Positions 58,001 to 64,000 of a DNA stretch of 64,000 bases are shown piece after piece. Position numbers and translations under genes: made by a program. The notes under the pieces were generated by a model. The model did no database searches. It worked only from the letters and a program-made list of their open reading frames with translations, and was not told where the DNA came from. Source of the stretch: Plectrocnemia conspersa (lineage: Eukaryota; Arthropoda; Insecta; Trichoptera; Polycentropodidae); assembly GCA_009617715.1 (NCBI GenBank), contig VTFK01000549.1:122542-186541 (forward strand). The letters run 5' to 3'. Each line of letters starts with the position of its first letter. Within the stretch, counting starts at the first letter, position 1.

Positions 58001-61000
58001 GTGCGTTCTTATCTGAGACACAGTCAATCCATGAATCTCTTTGAGTGTCACGTTAGCGTTCTCAGTCAGAAGTTTAGAGTGCTCTTTCAACTCTGTTTCT
58101 GTGTCGCTTACGAAACTTTCAGAAACGCAAACTCCTGTTCCTTCGACATATTCGACGTCAGCTGTTGCCTCGTCCACCTTCCGTTTAGAAATGTTTTGAA
58201 CGTCTTGTTCTGTTCTAACTTCGATTGTAACCAGGGAGGTATTGGGAATAATGTTGGTATCTACTGATGCGAATTTAGCGGATTCTATCGTCAATGTTTC
58301 TTCTTGTTCGCTTGGAATCACTTGACATACATCGACGCCGAAAACTTGTCCTATGCTCTGTAACGGAGTTTCTTTCTCTGATACGATACTCTTAATCGCC
58401 TTTAAACTTTCCACTAATTGTTTTTTTATATTTACTTGCACTTCATTCAGTTGAAGCTTATTTATAACTTCGGGTCTCTCATGAGAGTTGACCGAAAAAT
58501 TTTCCAAAGCAATTTCACTAGTGAATTCTATACGAGCTTTTGTCTTATCTGGATGTTTTTGCAATACAATATCATCCTCTACCTCTTCGACAATTTCTTT
58601 AGAAACTACCAAACTGTTGCGTTCGACCAAATGAGTCTTAGCTTTGCCCATGTCTTGCACTTTAGCTTCGTTCAAGTCGGTAGTTAGCTCTTCTACGACA
58701 GGCTCAGTCGTGAAAACGCCGATTAATTGATCTTGCATAACGTTGGCCTTGGAATATTCTGTCTTTTCCTGTTTTAGTTCATCGATGGAGCACACATAGT
58801 CGTTTACTTCCACTTGAGCTATCTCTATGCCAACGACTGAGAGAAGAGCGCTAACTTGTTCAACCTGGTCAGTAACGATTTCAGATAACCCTTGTTGTTG
58901 CGGTGTGACCTCGCTAGTCTTTCTTTTTAGATAAACTTCAGCGTTTTCAAATTTAAGAGCTTCTAAATGAGTAACTTTATCGTCCACTAATGTGATATTC
59001 TTCGTAATATCTCGAGTTGCGAGCTCGGATTTTTCCGTTTCTGTGAAAGTACTCTTTTTTTCGTTATCTATTGGTTTTGTGTTGAGTGTTAAATGATCTG
59101 TTTTGTACGCTGTGCTCTTTAAGGGTTCAAAGTGCTTTAGTTCTTCTGGTACGTCGCCACAAACCACCTCAGTATTTTCTGCAACTTTTTGAGTGTAAAT
59201 ATTAGCTTGAGCTTTTTCCATGGTTGGCAGTTTGAACACACTTAAGTCTAATTCTGCATCGGTGCAAATTATAGAACTTACGTTAATATGCTCTTTATGG
59301 TCTATGTTGACATTAGCGTTTTTGATTTGGCGCTCTTGAAAAGTTTTTAAGCTCTCTTCGCTCTCTTCTACGTGAACTTCATGGCAGGAATATGGTTCTT
59401 GTGGAATAGTTTCCAAATGCGCCTTTTGAGACGTAAAACTCATATCTTTTACATTATCGACAGAATCTTCTGGCAATACTTCAGTCTTTTGTGCCACTTT
59501 CATCATTTCAGGAACGGCTCCTTTGATCTCGGTGGTGGCAGTTTTGAATTTTGGTATTTTTTCCTGTTTTATTTCGAAACCTTGAGAGAAAACTTCCGAA
59601 ACGGTTAAAGAGTTCTCGAGCTCAAACGAGATATTCGGTTTATTCTCTTCGTAGAAGACGTTCTTCTCGAACTCAGACTCTTTTTCAGCGGCGATTTGTT
59701 TAGTTTGCTGCAAAGCTTCGTACGGATAGTGTGTAGGTTTGACTTCTTGAGTTTTTGTAATTGTGTGTTCTATGTTTTGGGTTATGTCTTGTGTTTTAAT
59801 GTCTATTTTTTGAGCTACGTGTTTGTTGGCTGTTTCTATGTGAGGTTCTAAATGTGCATTCTCGAAATAATCGCTCACAGCGAATGTTTCGCAAACGCTG
59901 AGAAGATTTTCGAGCTTCAAGGAAGTATCAGGTAGTTTTTCTGTGTATTTTAGTGTGCTGTCGAACGTGGATTTTTTCTCAGTAGTGATTTGTTTGGATT
60001 GTAAAATTTCGAATGGATAGTGTGTTTGTTGGGCCACTGCAATTTTGGTCGAATCGTGTTCCAAGTCTACTGTGAAGCCTTCTATATTGAAGTTTGTTTG
60101 TTGTGCAACTGGCTTTTCGGTTAATTCTATTTGGGCCTGGGTTATTATCTCGGCGGCTGTGATCGCCCTCGAGTCTACCTCGCTGTCTTGTACCAGAGTC
60201 TCGACGACGAGCACTACAGGCTCACAGATGGGCGATGTCTCGGTGAATTTTGAGTCTGGTGTTGTGTGTTTGTGTGAGCCATCTTCTACCTCGTCTATCG
60301 ACAGGTTTGTGTTTAACAAAGAGGTAAATAGTGTACGGTGTAAACTGTCAGGCGTGATTGGTATTGTCTGTGCTTCGGATTCTGCGATTGTGTTGCTGGT
60401 TACAATGTGTGTTTTGGTATGACTTTGATATGGATTTGTTATCTGGAGAGGTGTGACATTTGACTTGACCGACATTTCTTTCGGTTTGTCAAAGTGGCTC
60501 AACTCGACGATTGTGTTAGATGCGAAAAGATCTTTCTTTTCAGTGATATCCATGTCTGCGTGTTTACCTACTTGTGAACTTGGTATATTTAACATACCTT
60601 CCCTCTCCTCAGCTTCGAAATCAGTGTGTTCTATGGTAGAAAGTGGAACATGATCGGTCACACAAGGAGCGTGCTCCTTGTTTACGCTGAAGTCTGTCGA
60701 AACGAGCTCTCGAGACTTTATGGCTACATTTATTGTGGGATTGAATTCAGTAATGTTTGTGTCTTCCGTTGTCTTAGAAATCGTGATGATATCTTCGTCT
60801 TCTGGCTTGTCAATTTCGGACATATCCTTGAAGACTTTCTTCTTTTTAATAATTTTCTTTTTGATAACTTTCTTGGATCCGGGTTCTTCCCTACTCATTT
60901 CAGTCACAATAACTTCTTCAGGAGTTTCGTCACATTCTATTGCCTCTTCATAAGGTATTTCTGGGAGATCAGTGATTTCTTCGATCGTAACAATCGATTC

Positions 61001-64000
61001 TTCAGGTGCACTGTCCTCCGTCGGTACTGTGGAATCGACCACTGTTACAATTTCCGACACTTGCTCCTTTCCGTCAACTATCTTTGTGATGACCTTGTTT
61101 TTGATAATTTTCTTGCGCTTAACTCCCTTATCTTCGATAACTTGAGTTTCGGTGCTTTCAGATACTTGGACTGGTTCATCGACAAATTCGCCAATGATTG
61201 GTTTTACTTCATCATCCTCGAATGGTGTTACTTGATCTTCAACAACTGTTGTAGTAGTAAGTACGTCACCCTTTTTAGTAACGTGTTTTTTAACAATTTT
61301 TTTCTTCGTAACTGTTTTACGTTTGTCGGTAATGTCGGGAGTAACCTCTTCAACGATTTCCTCTGGATATTCAGTGATTTCCACCTTATCCGTTTCCGGT
61401 TCTGTAAACTCGTCAGTTATTTCTGGTATAATTTGTTCTTCTACAACAGTTGTTTCGACATTCTTTCCTCCTCTCTTCTCAATTCGTTTTCTTATCGTTT
61501 TCTTTTTACGCTTACCAGACGTATCTGTGATTATTTCTTCCACGACTTGTTCAGCCACTGGCTCATCTGAAAATGTCGGTTCATAATCGGCCAATTGAGA
61601 AGAGACAATGCTCTTCCTAACCTTTTTCAGTTTAGTTTTGCTAGCGATTGTCACGCTCTGTTCGAATTTGGGCAAACAGAAGTTTTCCAGTGGCGTATTT
61701 TCAAATATTTCTGTATCAACATGTCGAACGTTCACTGTTGTAGTAGGAAGTTCGCCTTCATTTTGCTCTGTAACTATTTCGGTTATCTCTTGTTGCGATC
61801 CAAGGTCTTTTTTAATAACCCGTTTATTTATTTTTCTTTTTATGAACTTTACCTTCGTTCGTTTGCACCTCACTTATGGTAACTGTTTCCGGATATTCTT
61901 CAACAAGGGTTGATTTCACATCCGAAGGCTTTTCCTCATCTATGTCGTATTCTTCCACACTGACGGTAGTGAACGGTTCTTCCTCGCCGTGTTGAATAGT
62001 GACGATTTCGGTGACTACTTCTTTGCGCCCCTTTTTCTTTTTTAAAATCTTTTTCTTCTCTACTTTCTTTTGCGGACCATCGTCCGTCAATACTTCAGAT
62101 ACAATCACTACTTCTGGAAGTTCTTCCACTATATTTGCTCTCTCTTCGGTTAGAGCAGGCAATTTTGTGACTTCATCAGCGACGCTAAATTCTGCAGAGC
62201 TTTGTTCGCGTATAGTAGTCACTGGTTTATCGTCATTATCCTGAACCGTTACTATTTCTGTGATTTTATCGATATTTTTGATTCTTCGCTTTTTAATGAT
62301 TTTCTTGTGCACTATGCCTTTAGAGTCTTTCATTAATATGGTCTCAGTAGTTTCCGGCAATTCTTCTACAATCATCGGTTTTTCTGTAACACTTTCTGGT
62401 AGACTTGGTTCGTCTACTTCTTGAACGTCGATTGTGGTCAACGGTTCTTGATCGCCTTTAGCGACTGTTGTGATGGTAGTTAATTCGGTTTTCTTGCCAC
62501 GCGACCTTTTAATGACTCTTTTTTTAGTGACCTTCTTCAAAGGTTCGCCACTATCGTCGTTGACTATTTCTTCTGTTACCGTTTCAGCAAATTCTTTGGT
62601 TTCATGTTTAGGCTCTTCAACTATACTGTCGATTGGAGTAAGATCATGAATTGTAGTCTTGGGACTTTCCTCGTCTTCTTGAACTGTCACGAATTCAGTA
62701 ACTTGATCTTTTCCGTCGACTACCTTCTTGATTCTTCTTTTTTTGATAATTTTCTTGTGCACGGTTCCTTTCGAGTCTTCTGTGATCACCGTTTCAGTCG
62801 TTTCCGGTAATTCATCAACAACAATTGGCTGTTCTGAAATTGGAATGAATTTAGGGAGATTCTCTTCTTCTACTTCTTCAATTTCGATTGTTGTGATAGG
62901 CGTTTCTACGCCCCTAGTCACTGTCGTAAATGTTGTAACTTCCAATGTTTTTCCTCGGGATTTTTTAATAACTCTTTTAGTTGTTGACCGCTTTTCAGCT
63001 TTACCGACCTTGTTAATGATAATTTCATCGACTGTTTCTTCAGGATATTCCTCTACTATTGGCATTGTTTCCTCTTGATTAGGGAATTCTTCCGTTGCTT
63101 GCTCAGTCGCTTCCGTTACTTTTTCGATCGGGGTTAGTTGATGAATTGCAATATTGGGATATTCCTTATCTTCCTGAAATTCAAATTCAGTAACTTGGTC
63201 TTTTCCGTCGACCACCTTCTTGATTCTTCTTTTTTTGATAATTTTCTTGTGCACGGTTCCTTTCGAGTCTTCTGTGATCACAGTTTCAGTCGTTTCCGGT
63301 AATTCATCACAAACAATTTGTTCTGAAATTTGAGTTAATTCAGGAACACTTTCTACTTCTAGAATATCAATTACTTGGTCTTTTCCGTCAACCACTTTTT
63401 TAATTCGTCGTTTTTTAGTAATTTTTTTGTGTACGGTTCCATTCGAGTCTTTAACGATTTCTATTTCAGTGGTTTCTGGCAATTCATCAACATCCGTTAG
63501 CTGTTCTGAAATTGCAATTAGTTCAGGAACATTTTCTTTTTCAACAATATCAATAACTTGGTCTTTTCCGTCAACTACCTTTTTGATTCTTCGTTTTTTA
63601 ATTATTTTCTTATGCACATTTCCATTTGAGTCTTTTATGATTTCTATTACAGTCGCGTCTGGCGATTCATCAACAACAGTTGGTTGTTCTGAAATTGGAA
63701 TTAATTCAGAATGTTCCTCTTCTTCCACAGTATCAGTTATTTGCTCTTTTCCGTCGACCGCCTTCTTGATTTTTCGTTTCTTGATAATTTTCCTGTGCAC
63801 GTTTCCTTTCGAGTCTTTTATAACCTCAACGTCGGTCGCTTCTGGCAGTTCGTCAATTACAGTAGGTTGTTCTGAAATTTGAATGAATTCAGGAAGATTC
63901 TCTTCATCCTCCTCTTCAATTTCTATTGTTGTAATAGGTGATTCTACACCCTTAACCACTGTTGTAATTGTTGTAACTTCTGATTTTTTTCCTCGAGATT
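33811..64000 (-). CDS. sls: Sallimus (insect titin/kettin family), 3' part, 16 exons in window
   Basis: Sallimus is the elastic filament anchored at the insect muscle Z-disc and reaching toward the thick filament; its PEVK-like regions act as a spring. In the window the protein order is: Thr/Val/Ile/Glu/Lys-rich repeats; a Pro/Glu/Val/Lys-rich repeat exon; an SH3 domain over three exons; eleven Ig domains with one FN3 among the last of them; a microexon; three FN3 domains; a short tail. That PEVK-SH3-Ig-FN3 order and the lack of a kinase domain favour sallimus over projectin, twitchin or obscurin. Every splice junction is phase 1. The gene extends past the right edge, so the N-terminal Ig and kettin part is absent. 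Several one-base length differences break the frame in the given sequence; see the exon entries. Exon boundaries were set from GT/AG sites and matching phase. Confidence 0.88.
34127..34432 (-). CDS. sls: sls exon: last FN3 domain
   Basis: 306 bp encoding one fibronectin type III domain: PTPPTAPLEIRVTSPHSIVI, then EWGEPESDGGAPLLGYNIAI, then the REYLIRIYARNEIGSSDPLE strand with typical Tyr/Leu/Arg/Ala. Donor TCGG|gtaaga, acceptor tttctag. Confidence 0.88.
34510..34704 (-). CDS. sls: sls exon: second half of an FN3 domain
   Basis: 195 bp: ILEYKLATSDTWNKVAT to VILRVTAENVVGIGSSS. It completes the FN3 fold begun in the exon at 34778-34882. Donor GCCA|gtgagt, acceptor ccattttttag. Confidence 0.85.
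34778..34882 (-). CDS. sls: sls exon: first half of an FN3 domain
   Basis: 105 bp: TPSAPLNLRVTETTSRSVTI then KWSPPQTDGGSPVTG, the A-C strands of FN3. It follows a 60-bp intron that has no in-frame stop. Confidence 0.85.
34943..35245 (-). CDS. sls: sls exon: FN3 domain
   Basis: 303 bp encoding one complete FN3 domain: KPSKPVGPVVMKEIDKESI, WKPPIDDGGLELTKYTIEK, then ENREYYFRVMAQNPVGVSEP. The acceptor is 'tcgtttgcgcag' and the donor is TTCAAG|gtgagt. Confidence 0.88.
35246..36324 (-). other. sls: sls intron (1079 bp)
   Basis: AT-rich intron between the microexon and the FN3 exon; nothing else recognised in it. Confidence 0.7.
36325..36375 (-). CDS. sls: sls 51-bp microexon (basic/acidic linker)
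   Basis: Between acceptor 'catcgttatag' and donor ATCG|gtaaac is a 51-bp exon encoding DDSERRSKSKSPEEDLI in phase with both neighbours. It adds an Arg/Lys/Ser-rich linker with SKS/SP sites between the last Ig and the next FN3. Because it is 3n long with phase 1 on both sides it can be included or skipped freely. Confidence 0.7.
36376..37646 (-). other. sls: sls intron (1271 bp)
   Basis: AT-rich intron upstream of the microexon. No further exon or repeat could be supported. Confidence 0.7.
37647..38495 (-). CDS. sls: sls exon: FN3 plus two Ig domains
   Basis: 849 bp. An FN3 domain (LPSRPGKPEALEIEDDSTVI...TYIVRVRASNAVGFSDYSES) is followed by Ig (PLSDVKTTFSQNVTLTCVFG ... GKYSCKASNELGFAETSC) and a second Ig (KLVNQKLKVGSQWSVVANL ... 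GKYIIKAENSGGCESVELN). The first Ig has both core Cys and the Trp. The second lacks the two canonical Cys but keeps the Trp of VSWYKSE. Confidence 0.88.
38560..38847 (-). CDS. sls: sls exon: single Ig domain
   Basis: 288 bp coding for one I-set Ig domain: APKIQDYQEVYKIKNGEDVT, then DEWTVNGKVI, then GDYKLKLSNNCGETSADMKL. Core Trp and Tyr are present. Confidence 0.87.
38936..40312 (-). CDS. sls: sls exon: five tandem Ig domains
   Basis: 1377 bp, 459 codons, intact. Five I-set Ig domains in order begin PPLFVKRFQEISVPEKKN, KVTFVRNLKERFDIDES, IPEFTKKLQDLEVTERE, PPELIARMKDQSIKKGE and VDFLLRLPETLTVPANSD. Each has the W.H/K/R motif and the D.G.Y.C-type F strand (the second has DSGEIKC, the last DQDEYSC). 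No linkers separate them, so this is a rigid Ig train near the C terminus. Confidence 0.9.
40379..41351 (-). CDS. sls: sls exon: three Ig domains, with an apparent +1 frameshift
   Basis: Encodes Ig 1 (PRFIEK.. to TFTCVAKNAAGFASSTTELV), a Ser-rich linker (LSRKSLSRESSLADI), Ig 2 (PPTFSKKPRAQYVDEGSQIF to MYCSVLKLTTSKKG) and Ig 3 (VTFVNLKRGVDDGVYTVKA). Ig 2 breaks at an A7 run (T at 40744-40750). With six A the frame continues as SKKGQEGTYEVMAVNREGE, the expected F-G strands. The exon is 973 bp, the only placed sls exon that is not a multiple of three, which supports one surplus base. It is probably a sequencing error; a true null allele is less likely. Confidence 0.85.
41430..41582 (-). CDS. sls: sls exon: C-terminal half of SH3 domain
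   Basis: 153 bp: ETHNQDWWFVKKHLTEEKG then WVPAQYVMDE. The WW pair, the GWVPA and the Y of AQYV are the classic SH3 ligand-binding residues. A Lys/Leu/Glu-rich linker follows before the next Ig. Confidence 0.88.
41662..41760 (-). CDS. sls: sls exon: N-terminal half of SH3 domain
   Basis: 99 bp: LREGDIVFAVYSYMAETDGA then INLVEGERLYIL. This is the RT-loop region; AVYSYMAE stands for the ALYDY motif and LVEGE for the L.F..GD motif. The domain is completed in 41430-41582. Confidence 0.85.
41851..41898 (-). CDS. sls: sls 48-bp exon before SH3
   Basis: A short exon (EAVSMSIAKEADVTEQ) linking the PEVK exon to the SH3. Acceptor 'tgaattacag', donor AGCAAG|gtatgt. Position is certain to within about one base. 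Confidence 0.75.
42042..49388 (-). CDS. sls: sls giant PEVK exon (7347 bp)
   Basis: One open exon of 2449 codons dominated by Pro, Glu, Val and Lys, the composition of titin elastic PEVK segments. It holds a 9 x 65-residue tandem array (46797-48551) and two copies of a less charged block containing LPKFLLKSRI and GILSRNAKEAMKI (about 46370-46690 and 43890-44240). The end of the exon (42042-43100) is richer in TFEDDF/TYSEEAGE-type acidic and SxKxK motifs. Acceptor 'catgtttcag'; donor TGCAAG|gttatt, which is weaker than its neighbours. The frame from the acceptor is open to the donor. Conventional ATG-based calls start too late, near 49083, because no in-frame ATG lies near the acceptor. Confidence 0.87.
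46797..48551 (-). repeat. sls: 9 x 195-bp coding tandem array (65-residue PEVK unit)
   Basis: Exact 195-bp spacing, with boundaries at about 48551, 48356, 48161, 47966, 47771, 47576, 47381, 47186 and 46991. Each unit encodes a KKIIKKKKVIKA..EEK basic block followed by Glu/Pro-rich VPDKVEPEEPE.VEEPEEE and DESKPE.KT. Units 3, 5 and 7 share the variant KIEEIKQEVQL with DEPVPDK; units 4, 6 and 8 share KVEEIKLE.QL with DEHVPEK. The true period of the central part is therefore 390 bp. Unit 9 diverges at its end into KRKRIIRKKVLKPK. Confidence 0.9.
49389..49872 (-). other. sls: sls intron (484 bp), possibly with a small element
   Basis: Begins after TACAAACACAAG|gtaaag and ends in catgtttcag. Words 'cagtggcggcttgcg' (about 49449) and 'accgcccccgga' (about 49786) might be eroded inverted ends of an inserted element. 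Not proven. Confidence 0.6.
49873..56889 (-). CDS. sls: sls giant Thr/Val/Ile/Glu/Lys-repeat exon (7017 bp), frame broken in places
   Basis: Acceptor 'cagtccttag' then VKKKPSDDSQFLISKKQG; donor CAAACACAAG|gtaaag. The coding consists of 60-70-residue modules of the form EELPETTETVITEDSKG then KKIIKKRRIKKVVDGKDQV and TEFVTVQ.DEESP.TTI, i.e. alternating acidic, basic and Thr/Val-rich strips. The long frame 50434-56034 is clean. Apparent one-base changes break it at the A12 run (50467-50478), at the G7 run (56102-56108), near 56270, 56361 and 56393, and near 56770. Homologous protein continues in another frame each time. The net length is still a multiple of three. Its splice sites pair in phase 1 with both neighbouring exons, so it is very likely coding. 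Confidence 0.8.
51009..56294 (-). repeat. sls: 2643-bp tandem segmental duplication inside the coding exon
   Basis: Corresponding points are 51518 and 54161, 53275 and 55918, and the anchor 'tcgtcattatcctgaacc' at about 51027 and 53670. All show an offset of 2643 bp (881 codons). Parts (for example 51518-51900 against 54161-54545) are almost identical. A third, partial copy starts near 56295 and another related copy lies at 60780-63080 in the next exon. Confidence 0.88.
56034..56800 (-). other. sls: Cluster of frame-breaking length differences in sls
   Basis: Five positions (about 56102-56108, 56270, 56361, 56393, 56770) where the sls repeat protein can only be followed by changing frame. 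They fall in one sub-kilobase stretch at the end of a long near-identical duplication. The cause could be poor local consensus, mixing of repeat copies or haplotypes, or real decay. Confidence 0.75.
56890..57243 (-). other. sls: sls intron (354 bp)
   Basis: Bounded by CAAGAAG|gtgagtacc and gatcagtccttag, phase 1 on both sides. No other feature. Confidence 0.75.
57244..64000 (-). CDS. sls: sls giant repeat exon (>6757 bp), continues beyond window
   Basis: Ends at SVYQQE|gtgagt. Moving upstream, 57244-60770 is a low-repeat part with acidic and Thr/Val/Ile-rich sequence (e.g. ITQNIEHTITKTQEVKP, related to a segment at about 50530-50600 in the next exon). The stretch 60780-64000 is made of the same 60-70-residue modules as the neighbour exon (TVHKKIIKKRRIKKVVDGKD and relatives). 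The frame is broken once at 61831-61835, where five T replace the four seen in both paralogous copies (53255, 55898). With four, VHKKKINKRVIKKDLGS reads through. No 5' end is visible. Confidence 0.84.

Noticed and set aside
50010..63882. Plus-strand frames such as 51925-53004 and 60626-61570
   Set aside because: Antisense shadows of sls repeats; they share the 2643-bp repeat period and have no independent domain.
1..64000. tRNA or rRNA genes
   Set aside because: I looked for tRNA B-box style ggttcga..c words with a foldable context and for rRNA-like blocks and saw none that could be supported. A covariance search would settle it.
42042..64000. Calling the repeat exons separate genes
   Set aside because: The breaks between long frames fall at homopolymers or at phase-matched introns, and the protein modules continue across them; one gene is the simpler reading.

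Overview
The window looks like AT-rich nuclear DNA of an insect. The evidence is short GT-AG introns, a sallimus (insect titin/kettin) gene, an ATG6/Beclin gene, and many decayed hAT, PIF/Harbinger, Tc1, gypsy and LINE-type elements. The order of insect is not resolved; the mix of transposons would suit a hemipteran, but that is a weak guess.

Region 1-13.4 kb is a transposon graveyard. It holds a three-copy tandem repeat at the left edge and two hAT transposase pseudogenes (3.9-4.4 kb and 7.9-10.6 kb). The second hAT abuts a truncated Ty3/gypsy pol with an LTR-like segment. PIF/Harbinger and Tc1 transposase scraps follow. One intact host gene, Beclin-1/Atg6 (minus strand, 13765-15093), follows as a single GC-rich exon. 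It has a variant aromatic finger and an unusual acidic tail.

Region 15.1-33.7 kb is mostly non-coding. It contains a LINE reverse-transcriptase fragment and a hAT MITE with a perfect 8-bp target duplication. A 2.3-kb dispersed repeat is the inverted partner of one at 4.7-6.0 kb and carries a nested TTAA-flanked MITE. There is also a decayed hAT on the minus strand, a Harbinger-type MITE, and a 2.5-kb foldback-like palindrome built of palindromic ~545-bp tandem units. One low-confidence plus-strand host gene fragment lies at 31.6-32.9 kb.

Region 33.8-64 kb is the 3' part of one giant minus-strand muscle gene, sallimus (sls). Sixteen exons can be placed. In protein order these are three enormous PEVK-like repeat exons (>6.7, 7.0 and 7.3 kb), an SH3 domain split over three exons, eleven Ig domains, an FN3 domain among the last Ig domains, a 51-bp microexon, three more FN3 domains and a short C-terminal tail. 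All splice junctions are phase 1, so each internal exon can be skipped without breaking frame. The gene goes on beyond the right edge.

The sls coding sequence is interrupted by single-base length differences, mostly in homopolymers, at 40744, 50467, 56102 and 61831, with a denser cluster at 56.1-56.8 kb. Because the conserved protein resumes in another frame each time, I read these mainly as uncorrected assembly errors. They would split an automated annotation of this gene into several false genes. The PEVK part also shows layered duplication: a 9 x 195-bp array with a 390-bp higher-order period, a 2643-bp segmental duplication, and a duplicated non-PEVK block.
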